Of a stretch of DNA of 64,000 nt, positions 1-14,200 are shown piece by piece. How positions within the stretch are numbered: position 1 is the stretch's first letter; every line of letters begins with the position of its first letter. Source of the DNA: Struthio camelus (Eukaryota > Chordata > Aves > Struthioniformes > Struthionidae). The notes below the pieces were generated by a model, which was not told the DNA's origin, did not search any database, and was given only the letters and a program-made list of their open reading frames with translations. The position numbers and the translations under genes were made by a program. The stretch lies in assembly GCF_040807025.1 (NCBI RefSeq), contig NC_090942.1:79093987-79157986 (forward strand), read 5' to 3'.

Positions 1-3000
1 GAAGTAGGGGAGGGAGGTATGGCTGCTGTTTTATTGCCAAAGATTACAAGATTACAGACCAAATTGTTAGCACTTTTATATACCTAGGCATGGATTTACC
101 TGGGCTGGGGAGAGTGGGGAAGAGCTGCTTCTGTTCGCTCTCCCCTTTTTCTCCTCGCCCACTAGTACTATACTACTACTGTGCCTCATGTAAAAAGAGC
201 AACTACAAAGCACCCAATTCTTCATATGTACACATATGCCTTAGCCTGGACGCTTTCTAGACAACAGTCTCATCTGCTAGCATGGATAAGGGAGTGCTCG
301 TTTGCTGGCATTAAAATGATTAACTTCTCAGTCTTTGAGAACGTTAGGCTGGAAGTGATTCAGTGGCCCAAGAAGTTTAGGGACAACTGAGACAAGCATT
401 GCCATGGTATCAGAATTCTGCACTCAAGTACATGTGGCTGACTGATAGCTGTAAATGCCACGGACTTATTCCAAATGTTGCTTCCACTCTGAGCCTCTTT
501 GCAGTCACTTGTGTGCAGTGTCCTTGAGCAATGGCAGGACTTCACTTAGAACTGTGATTTCCTTTTGGAACGTCTCCATAAAGCCACAAATCTCACCTCT
601 AAGTCTTTCTGCATGACCAACTTTATTGCAAAAATATCTCTAAGAAATCAGCAGGCCAAACTGAGCCATAATTATTGAGAACAGATGTTTTCTAAAAAGC
701 CATGTGAAGACAAAAACTGAAGTCACTTTCAGGACAACAGAGTTGCGTTTTACACAGCAGCTAGTCTCCATGACCATTTGATCTTATTTCCCTCTGCTGT
801 GCTTCCTTTTGTCATTTCTTCCTTTAGCCTCTTGTTCACAATCTAATCTGAGATGTGTTGGGGCAGAGCATGCCTGTGTATGTGGGCAACGTAGCACATT
901 TCTGCTCAGAGCCTCTCTGACAGCATCCTTTTCTCTTCCCTTCTACAAGGACTCCTTTTCCCTCTACCCAGCTTCCTAACCAGTTGCAAGTACTCTTTGA
1001 TTCCTTTTTACCTTCCTGTTTTTTTCTCAGCACTAAAAATGATCAGGGTTCTACCAGAAGCCTAAATCACAAATCTGATGCTCCAGAATGGAGAGGCTAT
1101 GCATTCAATAGCTATCATGTTAAGTAAAGAAGAGCTATCCATTTGAGTGTTGTGCCTCCTGTTATGCTTGGCCAAATCCTATCAAGTGTCCGTCCATACC
1201 GTGAGAGCTTTTGCCTTATTCTTGGACACTGGCTGCACCAATAAGAGGTGATGGCGAGCTGCAATGTGTCTTGGTGTAGGTGCAGCTTTGAGATACATGC
1301 TGCACATGGCTCTGTGGTGACTCATTGACTTCAAGCTATAGAGCAATGCTGCAGCACTTCTAACTGTTAAATGATGATGCCTGCTGCGTTGTGCCTTGAA
1401 CTCCCCAGTGTTTGTCTCTAGGCATTCATCTCCGCAAAATGAAAAATGCTCTATAAAGATAGAATAACAATGTCAAGAAGAAACAGTGCTGGAGATAGAC
1501 TGCAGAGAGAGAGCAAGAGATTATTGAAGTTTAATTCCTTTCTGGATTCGCTCCTGTTATGTGCTGCACAGCCCTTCCTCCTCCCCTTTGGATGTTTGGC
1601 AGCAAAGTACCATGTGTTGGGATTATCTTTCTGTAAGGCCATCTCTTGTGCACAGACTTTTTTGAATCAGTGGAAGACACTGTGAGAATGGCTTGGTGAC
1701 TTTTGACAGTGATTGGGAAGAGGGAATTATTTTCTGTCAATATTACATTATATGTCAAATAACGACCACAAGGAACTTGCTGACAATTTATCACTTGGAG
1801 GATATTTATTTTTGTTTTTTTCTTAGTGTGCATTCTGAATTTTAGGAGGAGGAGGGACTAAAATTTTCTCTCCACAGAAAAATAGCAGTAAAATAGCAGA
1901 TCTCACTTCCGTTGCCCAAACTGTATCAGTCTTACATGGAGCAACAGACCTGTTATTTCACTGGTCTTCCTGCTGAGGTGACTACAGTAGCTGGTGGTTG
2001 TGCTTATTATGGTATGGATTATATGCTTCTAGAACTAGACTGATATCAAGAGACACGATATGAAATATGCTTTAATTTTCCAATTGATATCAGGGTACTG
2101 AGCCAAACTGCTCAGATGCTGTAGTCAGCTTGACTTTTGGAGGTGACACAAGTGACTGTTGTGTGTGGAAACAAAGAGCTGATTTTGCCAGTCAACAGAG
2201 CTTCCTATCTAGAGGGGCTAGGCTCCTCCAGATGGTGAGCTGAAGCATTAGAAACAGAGAACACGGCACCCTTGGGCTAAGGTTTGCCTTTGGGAAAGCA
2301 CAAACAGAAAAAGAAATGGGTTCAGACCATAATTTTCACTTGTATGGGGCTAAGGGGTTCTGCTAAGAAGAAAAAGTAGCCTGACACATTAAACTGTGAG
2401 GACTTTTTGTAAAATTTTTTGACAAACTATAGAATGAAGTCCCTGCCCTGAATCTTGATGGACAATGCGTTACCTATGAGAAAAGGAAGATTTTATGCAT
2501 TTCCTCGATGAGGAATTAGGGCACGTAATGGTGGAAATGTCAAAGAATTTGGGTGTCATCTTGTATGGATTCTCTCTTGAGACCAGTGAGACTTAAATGG
2601 CCACCATGCAGAGGATGAAAAACCCATTCTTTGATATTTGCACAGAGAAGTGCACAAAAAGCCCAGGTCAGAGAAGAAATTTGGAAAACTTTGTCCCTTC
2701 CTCCATTAAATAATTCCATTTAAGTAGCAATAATAACATGCAAACACTAACATGAGCACACATGAACCTTCTAAAAGGACAAGGATCCCATGCTCCCTGC
2801 CTGCATGGACCTCTTCTTGTTATTTTCTAAATGGCAGGCCTGTTTTTGATCTCTACGTTGAGGCACGGCAACATTTTGGGTTGTATTTTTTGCAGGGAAA
2901 TATTTATCTCTTTAATATGCTTCTTTCTCTCCAGAAAACTTCTTAAGCAGTATCTCCCTTTCATCACCAAAGCAGGAAAGATGCTTTCATCTTCCATCTC

Positions 3001-6000
3001 TAGTTATACTTCTCTCACTTCATCTTTAAAAAGCAAAAAATCCCTCTTTAGTAGCAATGCTATTCAGAACTTTCTTGGCCAATTCTTTGCCCTGGGTAAT
3101 CTCTTTATCTCCCAAAAAGGAAATGGGTAAGCCCTCTAACCTGAAATGGATGTGATAAAATACTGGCGCTCAGCTTGCGGGGACAACAAAGATAAATATG
3201 TACTCTGCAATATTGGCCTACACTGTGTAACGACGACGGAGTGGAGGATGTAAACCACAAAGCAGGGAGTCGCTCAAAATGGTAAACAAGCAAAGATTTT
3301 CTTAACAACTTTGATAATTATTTTGTTTCACCCCCTCAGAGAGAGAAAGAAAGGAATCATGCAAAATTGCTGAAGAACCTGAGAGCTGCCCCTGCCCTGG
3401 AGAGCCATCATAGTGCTGGGGAGTGCGGCGCTCTTCACACCTGGCGCTATTTCACACCGTAGCAACGGGGGTAGTGCAGGCTTTATTTTCCACATAGATA
3501 TTCTTGCAATTGTTATTTCAGAATACACATGGTTATTCAACTTCTTTGGCCTAAATGATGTTATTCAGGAAGACAATTTCTGTTCTTTTCTGCATTTTCG
3601 TCATTGTGTAGCGTCTCCTCCAGGGTAGATAACACTTTGGTGGTAAATGAAGAGAGTGCACAGTTCCCCCGGATTACTGTGAAGTATTAAAGGCATCTTA
3701 AAGAGGTTGCAGCACTGAAAATAATAGAAAAAATAATAGCCTATCTTTGTTACTCATTCGGGTTTCTTTCTATTCAAGAGACAGCATGTTTGTCCGTGTT
3801 TGTTTATGTACCTCTGAACAACCTTTCTGCAGTTTAATTTTTTTCTGGTTGTTGTTGTTTATCTGATAGTCAGTATATACGGATTACCTGTACAAATTAA
3901 ACAGACACACCTTGTAATCAAAGTCCTATAGACCAGAAGAAAATTCTACTGGTTTGAAACCCACACTTTTTTCCATCCCTTAAAATTTTGGTTTTGGTGG
4001 TACATTATTATTTTATTTTATGCTAAACCAGGAGAACCTCTTCAAAACTGTTGCTGACTCACATAAGCTGAACTAAAATAAGCGTGGTTTCAACTGAAAA
4101 AAGTGCCCAAGGGCTGCCTTTTACACCAGCCTAAGCAGTTGGACCATGTTTACATGAGATGCTTAACAGCTAAAGACCTGAGCCTAAAATGGGCTCGGGA
4201 GTTCATTGTAGCACTTGGGCCAAAGGATAGACAGGAGAGATGCAAATATAACAGCAAAAAATGGTAAGAAAATGAAGACAGAAGGAGCAGGGTTGCGTAT
4301 TTATTAACATTGTAGTCGTTAATAGTTAATTCAGATGAAGTTTTCCTAGTAGAGAGTGTTTTCCTGTGCATTTTTGCCTTGCAACTAAGCAGTGCTTCCT
4401 TCCCACTCCTGCAATTTTTTTTTGTCCTCCTCCTAAGCCACAGTGCCTGTGACCTTGTATTCAGGCAATACCAGCTGAGCCTTTTTTAGCACCAGTGTAA
4501 ATAACTGACTTCAGTGCTATTAAATTTTTTCAGCTTTGTTTTACAAGATTTATAGACATAAAAATGTTATGGGGTATTTAAACAGTGAGATCAATTCAAT
4601 TGTCCTTATCTTTTTGTTTAATAAATACACAGTGTTAACTCTGCTTTGTCAGGTTAGGGTATGTGAATGCATGTGCGTGAGAGGAAATTCAATGAGCTGC
4701 AGTGCTGAGAGCAGCACATTATTTTTTGCTCTTCTCAAAGCAAATAGCTGTGATTACAGTTCACACCAAAAAGAAAAAAAAAAAAAAAAGAGGAGTACCG
4801 GCTCTTAGTGTGCGTCAGACTCTGGATTTCCAGTTCGCTTCTTTGACACCTGACATGGAGAGAATTATTTGGCATTTCTACATTTGGATGATGGCCTCTA
4901 AGCAACATTCATGGCCACAGCGATGCTCCCTGCACACTATTGCTTAGCACCTCAATGCAAAAACTTTACGTGTGCATAGTGAGTCTTGCAACAAGCTCTT
5001 CAGAGGTAGACTTTATTAAAGACAAAAATCTGTCTTAAAAAGCTAAAACAAAATTTTCTGTGTTGAAATAATCTCAGGCCAGGCAGAGTCTATAGAAACA
5101 GGTAAAGCAGGGGGCCCACAGAGAGCTCTTAGTAGGTCTCACTGAAATTTCTCTTTTTTGTGCTGGCTCACTGTTGCTCAAACCCTTTTTCTTATATTCT
5201 CTTCACTTCAGCTTCTCTCCACACTTATATCTTTTCAGTGCTCCCTTTCTTCTTGCTTTGATTTTTATGTGCCACTTCACTTCCCCCATAAATCCATGAG
5301 AGGAAAAAATAATAATCATAGGGTTGATGCTTGCCATCACCTTGTATGTTTAGCCTATTGGGTTATAAACGTTGCGTTTTGTAGAGTACTTTGCAAGAAA
5401 AGGATCTGTCCCTGAGTGCTGCTCGTTAGACACTGCTATCCTAACGTTCGTTAAAAACTTTATACCAGCTGAGAATGTTATTATTAACACTAACTGGTGC
5501 AAGGCTGCTAACTTCACTTAACATTAGGGCAATCGACAGTCTCCAATGTTTAAGAATCGCTTTATTTGCTACATTTCATGCAGCATCTTTGTATAAGCTC
5601 TCACATCTGCCAGATGCATTCGCAACATCACCAAAAAGCCTCCTCTAACTTTTGATCATGCTAATGATTCAGTATGAGTTCCAGCAAATAAATTTGCTTT
5701 CCTTAAATAGGTTTCAGAACAATGCTGCCATTCATGGTACTCACTTTTGTATTTTTAAAGACTCCTTTGTAAAACAAATATCCTTGGAACAGAGATTACT
5801 GTTTTACGTCCTGGGACAAGTCATTCCAACTATGTCTGTGTCTTGCCAGAAAATAACAAAGCTAAGTGAAAATGATAGTATGAAAACGATAGCACTCTCT
5901 TCTCTTGCCAGAGGTTCATTTCTAGCCCTATCTGCCCTTTCCTACAAGCTATAGAGTCCTCAACAAATCACATTTCATCTTAAACACGGAAAAAGAGACT

Positions 6001-7630
6001 CAAAGACGTAGTGTCTTTTCCTTTTAAAGCATTAATGACTGGAAAAAAATGTTAACATAAATGAATGGGACAAAACCAGTATTTCATTAGAATCTGTGCA
6101 ACATGTGAAGGACGGATGTACTTGAGCTTTAAATAATTATAAATCCCCTTCTGCTCATAGTTACCTAAATTGCTTGAAAGAGGGGTGAACTGAGTATATG
6201 GTTCTTTTGTCTGAATATAATTGATGATGAGCTACTTAAATGGGCTTTTTGTCTGTTCCTTAACTGTCAGTGCTTTTCTCAAGGTGACCGATCACAATTT
6301 ACAGCAATGGATAGCAGCAATTCCTAGAAAGCAGGCAGTGCCATTGATTTTGACCTAGGTTTTCAACTGGCAAGCTACCAATTACTTCTATATCGGTTTT
6401 GGCGGCTCTATGCAGAAGTACACGGTGCTGGCTCTTCAGCAAATTGAAATGGCAGGATAGCCAATGTATCAATTCTATTCTTTTGATAAAGCTCCTGGTA
6501 AGAAGCTGCTGTAGGGCTACTTACAGGTCTGGCTGGGAGATGTTTGATCATCTCAGATTTAATACCTTTCCCAAGCACAGTATTTAATGAGCATATATTC
6601 TTTGGCAGTAACACCCACTTTGCAACAAACATATTCATTTATGAGTTTACAGAGGAACTTGCAAAGTATATACTATGACCAAAAATCCATCTTTTTTGGG
6701 CAAGACTGGATCAAATGTAAAGTAACCCAACACAAATTATCAAACCACACTAGGCAAATCTTGAATGGAGATCTAATTGAAATTCACAACACGACGTTTA
6801 ATTATATGCATAGGCCTTAGAGATTTTAGTGCCAAGTCTGGAGTCTTGGTTTCTGTTTTGGCTTTTTTTGTCCTGGGTACAGAAGAATTTATATATCTTA
6901 CAGGTTCTAAAGATACTGTATACAGAGTTCTAACACTACCACTAATCGCAGTAAGCAGATTTGCAAAATCCTTTCTCTTATGTGTGAAGATCTTCATCAG
7001 ATATAATATTCAACTACCTGGAAGGCTATTTGTTGCGATCTGATATCACTGGAAACTGCAGCTATATTTATTGCTAGAGTCAAAGCTTAAAAAATAGTAA
7101 ACTGCTACCACACGCTAAAACGCAGACATACGTAGCGGGCAAGGAATACACACAGTATGACACACAGATGAGCCCTTCTTTAGGCTAAAAGGTATTTTTA
7201 AGTTGCTTGATCACAATTGCGTTGGGTTGGGGATTTTCAGTGGAATGAGCTAGAAGGTAGTACTTGGCCTATGCTCTCAGGAAGACCTTAGGGTATGCTA
7301 GACTAACTCATTGCTGCCATTGCATTGCTGCCTGATTTTTAGGTGTTTCTTAGATTCTAAGCTCTTGGGGGCCTGGTTCACCTCTGTTTTGCAGTTGTAA
7401 AGATCCCAGCATAGTGAAGCTTTTGGCTTGAGTTCCTACAATACATGTAAAGAAAGAAAAGGTTATAGCGCAGAGACTGAGTAATACCATCTACAGAATA
7501 CATAGAATTTCTCCTGCAGTTTGGAAGCTTAATTGTAAAGAAACTTGGGACTTCCTGATGAAAGTTTCTCTGTAAGTACAGAGACTTTGAAAGAATTTCT
7601 CAGACCTGTACGCCTTCAATTTAATCTTAC
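1..7630. other. Upstream intergenic DNA, no supported gene
   Basis: This AT-rich stretch holds only short, unrelated open frames on both strands, none over about 100 codons and none that I recognise. It includes an A16 run at 4774-4789. The expected upstream neighbour in vertebrates is PRR5, which in human can be read through into ARHGAP8, but no frame here resembles a PRR5 exon. Diffuse old repeats are probable around 4120-4530, where phrases such as 'tttacaccag' and 'caccagtgtaaat' resemble short palindromic repeats common in archosaurs. I see nothing else of note. Confidence 0.6.
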
Positions 7631-7692
7631 CTACTTGATTTCCAACGGCTTTTGGCTTCTTCACGTGCAGTGGTTGTTCATAGTAATAACCC
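7631..7692 (-). other. Candidate exon, unidentified, minus strand
   Basis: On the minus strand a 62-nt segment is preceded by a pyrimidine-rich acceptor (tttttctcttag) and followed by a consensus donor (AG|gtaaga, GT at 7630-7629). It is open in the frame that reads YYYEQPLHVKKPKAVG. That frame stays open on both sides for 127 codons in all (7491-7874), so openness by itself says little. I do not recognise the peptide. It could be one exon of an unannotated minus-strand gene or lncRNA, a relic exon, or chance. No certain partner exon was found, although 7991-8266 upstream on the same strand is also open. Confidence 0.25.
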
Positions 7693-7990
7693 CTAAGAGA
7701 AAAAGCTAGTGTAATGCTTCGGAAAATACAACAGATGCTTGTAATGTCATTGCCCTCTCTGCAGGGACTTCTGTAAACTGATTCCCTGCTTACATGCAGC
7801 ATGTTAACATCCCGGAGCAGAATATTGTTTGTGGAATGTATGGTGGGACTAGCGATTCCAAAAAACTGATCCACAGGGTCTCATAACTACAAGAACTCCA
7901 AACTGTATGTTACCTGACTGCCTCTACTTAGCTGATTTTCAGACACGCCAGAGTTTGCATTTATAGCCTCTTCTGAATAATCTTCACTTA

Positions 7991-8266
7991 GTGCATCCTT
8001 TCTAAGAGACTGTCAAGGAGAATGATTATCTGCCAAGTACTGACATGTTTGGGAATATTCGGCACAAGTTTTGGAGTGTTAGTCAAATGAATGACTTCTT
8101 TTGTCACCTTTGAAATACGCAGCGTCACTCTGGCAACCTCTGTAGCTTGGAAGGTGTGCGGCACAACGAGAGGTCCAAATGAACACGAATCAGGCAGGAT
8201 GGCATACGTGATGAAGGAGAAAAAAATGTCATTAGAAAGGCTTGGAATAAAAATAAGACGTGACAA
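7991..8266 (-). other. Open, CpG-bearing segment, unidentified
   Basis: The minus strand is open for about 90 codons and has a protein-like composition (for example FGPLVVPHTFQATEVARV and TPKLVPNIPKH). It carries more CpG dinucleotides than the surrounding AT-rich DNA, as conserved coding sequence often does. The + strand is also open over most of it (8091-8396), which weakens the coding argument. I see no convincing splice acceptor at its 5' side and recognise no family. It is listed because it lies about 300 bp upstream, on the same strand, of the exon-like segment at 7631-7692. Confidence 0.15.
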
Positions 8267-8269
8267 AAA

Positions 8270-11200
8270 AATCTCTCACACTGGGGTGACGTGGAAAAAC
8301 GGGGTTGGTATGCTTTGCTACTGCCTTCACAGATTTCTGGAAGTACATGCCAGGGCTTCAAGTGAAAACATGCATGAAAAATGCAGAAGTCCATGAAAAA
8401 ACATAAACTCCTTGTTTCCAGTGTTCAGTTCTTGCATGGCATTATTTCTCTCCTCTGACTCCCCATCAATTTTCCCTGATTTCCCAGACTTTTCTCTCAA
8501 TAAATTGTAGCCCCCCTCATGCTGCTCTGGCAGGCTTTGTAGCTGCAATCATATTTCTGGTCCAGAATTCCCTCTCTCCCCATGAGCTCTTTTGTTATAA
8601 AAAATTGTTTTCAGCCATAGAAATCTTCACCAGTACTCACAGCCCCTGTCACTGCATCCCTGCAGCCTCATCACCCCACTTGCAGACCCTATTCACAAAC
8701 GTTAGCCTTCAGCAAGCCTCTTTCCAATTCATCAGTTCTAATACCCAGCTCCGCTCTAAGGCCAACGTTGTCTTTGCATACAGCCTCTACTTGTCTGCGG
8801 GAGCATATTAAAAACATATTTCTCTCAGTAACTGAAAGGGAAGCAGAACTGCATCCCCTCAGCTATCAGTTCTGATTTTTTATGATCAAAAACATTGCAA
8901 TTTCAGTAAGCAAAATGTCACCATATTTTTTTGCTTGCATTTGGGTTTTCCTTATTCTTTCTTCCCGAGTGGTATCTTGAGAGCATGATTAAATGGATGA
9001 AATAGAATGCTTTTCATGTTAAATATTTATTAAAAACTCTGACATTTGAAAGTGAGATAGTTCTATATAATGTGCAACTCAGTATGAACATTTTCAAGAA
9101 TAATGCAGAACGTTCATTTGCTTTTTAATGCATAACAATTAAAAAATTGACATGTTATAAACTTTTGTAGTCCTGTAATTTGGGAGAATTACAAACCTCT
9201 GTGCAAATCTGTGCAACATCTCTCTCACTTATTTATTTATTTACTTTTAAATTACCTAGTTTAATGTCTCCTTTTGGTACTTGTGACTACTGGTGGCTTT
9301 TCTGAACACATACAAGGACAATACATAAATCTGGTCCAAGCTTTTGTTTCACTTTTTTTTTTTTTTTTGACAGCCCCGAATAATTTTGTCAAAATCAGAG
9401 TCTTTCTTCTATGGAAATAGCAGTATCTGAGCAGAATACCTTATTCTTATCTGTATCAGCATCCATTTTAAGAGATGGTTGTACCACATTAAGTGTAGCA
9501 GTACAGCTAAAGCAATGCAATTATTTTGTATTGGCCAGATGTTAGACTGCCATTTCCCTGGGACACTCTTTCACCAATTAGACATATATACAGTATCAAA
9601 CAATGTGTGTCTTTGGACTTAGCTGCGACATGTACTTGCTACTACTGTTAATACAAATAGTAGTAGTGGGAGTACCATCGTTTTTATGCGCTTTTTAACT
9701 GGCTGATTACCTCATCCATATGGTAAGCACTACACAAACTCTATTCACCATGTGTTCAGATAAGAGGAGAGTTCTTTAAACACTCCGGACAGTTTAAATC
9801 AATCTGCAAATATACCGGGAGGCTTCTGGCTCTGCACAGCTTCATCTTACAGAATCACAGCGTCTCGCATAGCTTTTTGTTAATCCTCACTGTCATCACT
9901 GACGGACTGTAGACATCCCGCTTGTTAGTCTACCTGCTTATCAGTCACGTTCTCTAGCTCCCCATTATCTCAGCTGCACAGTTACAAAACAATTTCACTT
10001 CATGTTTTTCGGGTCTGTCTCGCATTGCTTTGGCCAACGTATGCCATTTGGCTTTAAATATACTCGTCTGACTAGCTTATGAGTGCTCCTTGTCTTCTGA
10101 ATCCCCTAGCTCTTTTTCAACTGAAAATAAGCATGCTTTAGGGTATAGCAGGTGAGCTCCAAATTTCATGACTTATATAACAGCATCGCTGTGCTTTGCA
10201 AATACTGAATTATTTGTCATCAGAAAATTAGAACTGCCACCCTACCCCAAACGCTCTAAAACTTGGTATCTTCTCTGGATTACATTTTCTGAAAGATGTT
10301 CCATGGCCAAAAAACAGAGTAGATGATAGATAAAGTCACCATACAAATTTGATGCAAAATTATTTGGGAAGATACTGTACATTTTATTTTCCTCTTTAGG
10401 ATTATAGTGCCTGTGTTTAAGGACTGACCTGGTGCTCAGCATGCCAGTTGTTTACCCAGTTAGTCTTCCGTGCCCCGATGTGTCTTCCTCATGGGATGCC
10501 AGAAACTCGTCCAGAGTGGAGGGGCCTTGGACAGCCTGAGGGACCTCAGCTCTCCCCTTTTACGTTGTCTTTGTTACCTAGACACATGACTTAAGGATCT
10601 AGGAAATTCGCTTTCAGAATTTCCAAAGAGTGGGTCACGTTTTCTCAACAACTACTCCTGCAAACCCCTTCCAGATGATGGCGTTGTCCTCTGCAGTTCC
10701 TGATAGCACTTAAATATTTACCTTTCTGCACCTCAGCTCCTCTCTTCTCAGGCTGAGGCTGCACAATTAGGAAAGCTAGTCCCTTATGTGTAAGAATGTT
10801 TAGAAAAAAATGCTAATAATCCCACACCACTGGACAGTGATTTGTCTTTTTGGTTTGTTTTTGGTGGGGCCCTGGAGAATCTGTATACATAGAAAGACAG
10901 GTAGGCATAAAACAGTGATGAATGGATCCCTTGGCTTGCATGGTAAGCCGCAGCTCCAGCTTGAGTGCTGAACCCAGGGTATTAAAACGCTTGCCTTATA
11001 CAACAGTGCAGTATATGTTCTCAGGGTGCTTCTTCGGCACTGGCAATTATCTCTGCTAATGATGCATTTGCAGGAAAGCTTGCTGGGCTTCTTGGACCCA
11101 GTTCAGCCCAAACATTGCACCATCAGCCTCAGTGGATCTCAGCCCATTTAAATGAAGCCTGAGTTTTTTGCACCATGATTTATAACATGCGATGCTTGGA

Positions 11201-14200
11201 TGAAAGAGAACTGCAGTGGTACACTGACTTTTAAAATATTTTCACTATTGAAAGAAGCGTGATTGACAAAGAATATGAGCCATTGAATAACATAGCAGAT
11301 TTTACTAAGAACACTCTAAATATGCAAATTTATGGGAGGGAAAGCAATATTCTTACTCCTATTTAGGATGGTTTTGATAGACAGAAATAATTCTCTTGTC
11401 ACTTGTAACAGAGAAGAATTATTAATTTTGCTTTGTCTGTAGAAAGGCAAAAGCCAGCAATCATGTTACAAAGTAGGCTGCATAAATTGGTTGACTTTCA
11501 ATGACTCCTTCCCATCACATCTCATACAGAAGAAAAGATTTCTTAATGGTGCCAGGTTCCATTAGAACAGTAGCACAGCATAGTTTTAATTGACACATAC
11601 CATGTCTTAGGAAAATAACAGGCAAACTCCCTGACCATTCAATTACCATATAAATAAGAATGCGCATATCTCCTCTCATATCAGCATCTTGCTTTTTTTG
11701 TTGTTGACGAAAATATGTTAATGGGTAAAAGCAGCTTTTCATTTGAATAACGACTTAATGCTTCTGTGAATTTCAGATGGTGGATTAAACCCTTTCTTTA
11801 AAAGTTTGCAATTTCCCTGTAGTTCACCAGCTGCCTTTGCTCAAGGGAAAAAAAAAAAAGGCAGATGGGAGACTTCAAACCTCAGCACCTGCCAGGGTGC
11901 TGCTGTGGTTTATAAATCTGTTTAGGGAAATTAAGCATGCAAGTCCTCTGCTATCTTTTGTTCAGAGGACTATCATTAATGGGAGACAGGGAAAAGGCCA
12001 GTGATGTGTTTTATAGTGTAGCCCAGACTGGACAGGGTGAGGGAGGCCTGGGGTTGGGGGGGAGCAGGGCTGGTGGTGCCCGTGCGGCCCTGACGGATAG
12101 CAACTGCTGCCTTTTCGCTTACTCTTTCCTATAGAAAGATACTTTGGGTGCGGGACATCAAACTTGTTTTAGTCCAGCTGAAAAATCAGTAACACCCCAG
12201 TGAAAATGATACTGGCAGTTTGCAATAGCATTCACACCAACCACAATGCATCTGCCCGGTGATATATAAAGGTGCAGCTCAACAGCCAGGCTTTAGGCAC
12301 TTCCGGATTTCTGGAGGAAAGCTCAAAATTTCAAAGCTCAAACAGGTAATGCCATTCAAATATTCCTATATGCTGTTCAGAGTCCCATTCTAGGAAGAAA
12401 AATAAAGGCAATATCATGTTCCCCATGTTTCCTGTTCTGAAACAATTGAGTCCTGAGCGCTGACTGCCTGACAGGAGTTTCGAGCATGGCAGGCAGAGTG
12501 AGAAAGTGGTCTGCAGCTGGAGCACTCATCGGTGGAGCGTATCGCTCCAACCTGTGGTTACATGCTGGAATATACAGTAGCACAGGGCTGTGCTCATGGT
12601 GGTTGTTTGATTAAACTGCTGGTTAAAATTGCAGCCAGTTCTGAATCAGGTGTTAAAAAAAAAGCTTCCGCTAGGTGGAAGGCTCTTCTTTCTACTTTCT
12701 CCTCATCTCTTCACCCCGCTCACAGAGACTCGTCCTGAAAGCTGCTGTGCTCACCCACGCTGCTTGCAAGAGCACTGTTATTGCCTTGGCAATTCATTCC
12801 TGTAAGGGTCATCTTCCAAGTCTGCTTTTCCACAGGTGTACTTAGCACATCTCTCTGAAAAATCTAGTCTGTTAATTATTAGCTCCAAGTGATATATATG
12901 TTCAGATTGAAAGCAGGAAAAGCATCAGGATCTTCACAACAGCGTGATTTGTTTTTCCCGAGTGAATTCCTCAAAGTATCTATGCCTTTCTATCCCTCTC
13001 GCTGTGGAATAAGAATCTATGTCCATTCATCTCGCTAGATAGGAAAATGATCTATGTTGTACTATACACTTGGAATGGTGCAAATAAATGTATGTGTAAA
13101 TAGGCATCTTTGTTTATAGTTGTTGCTTGTAGTCATTGCGTTTCTCTCTTAAGACCCATTATTGCAATAGCTGTGCTAAAACAAAAGGACCTGTTACATT
13201 AGTTTAGGAGGGGCTCACCTGGCAGAAGAGCAAAATTCAGCTTACCCACTACCTTGATCAAATAGAAAAAAAATTAAGGAGGGTTCAAGCAAGCCTGATA
13301 CTGATTTAAAAAATCATATTTTAAAATATTCCCGTTTTAGTTCCTTTTATATACCTTCTGTATTTTTGGTCCATGGAGAGTGCACTTGGATTCCTAATTT
13401 CATACATCCATTTTAAAAAGCAAAACACAATATTCCGTAATAGAGTAGGTAGAAGTTGACCATAATAGATATAAGACAGCAGAAGCCATATGGAACATGA
13501 ACAGGATTGCCTTGCTTTGCTGTCCATTATCATCTTGATCTTGTTCCATATGGTGATTGAGTTCTGTTTACATGACTTTGATGTCTAGGCATCTATGTTA
13601 TTGGAGCTGTTAACCAATTAATAAAAATCTACTGCCATATGCGCTGATTCTACAGTTAGTTGTTTTATTTGCATTGGAAACTGATTTGGGAAGATCTCTG
13701 TTTTAAATTCTAGTCTGATCACAACAGTATCCCTTCATACGGAGACTGCACTCACAGTTGCACTTATAGTTTGTGCTTATTAGAGGGGGAGCTATAAATT
13801 GATGCAAAATTTTTGGTAGAAAGTCAGATCCAATCAGTTCACAGTTAGTTCTTTGTGGTCCATAACTTTGGGAACAAATTCTGATTAATGAATGCATGTC
13901 AGAAGGCAAACTTTAAATCATCACCTTACGTGTAATTCAGGAAGGTGTTAAAAGAAAGGATAGGTGTAAAGCTGAGGTGTTAAGAAGCTCATGAAGAGCT
14001 TTCTGGACAAGGGCTGATGAAACGGATGGAAAAAAACTTGGTTTAAGATTATCCATCAGTTGTTAACACATTCAGAAAGGGATACAAAACCATGTGTTTT
14101 AGTTGAAGACCAGATTTTTAAGGACTCTGTTTAAAGCTTTATGAGCAACAGATTTTGTCATATCTTTCTACTAGGAAGTGTACAACTTCCACATTCAGAC

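Noticed and set aside
9848..9861. 'ttacagaatcacag', similar to an inverted CR1 3' tail
   Set aside because: Only about 14 bases match; the expected CR1 3' untranslated sequence does not follow.
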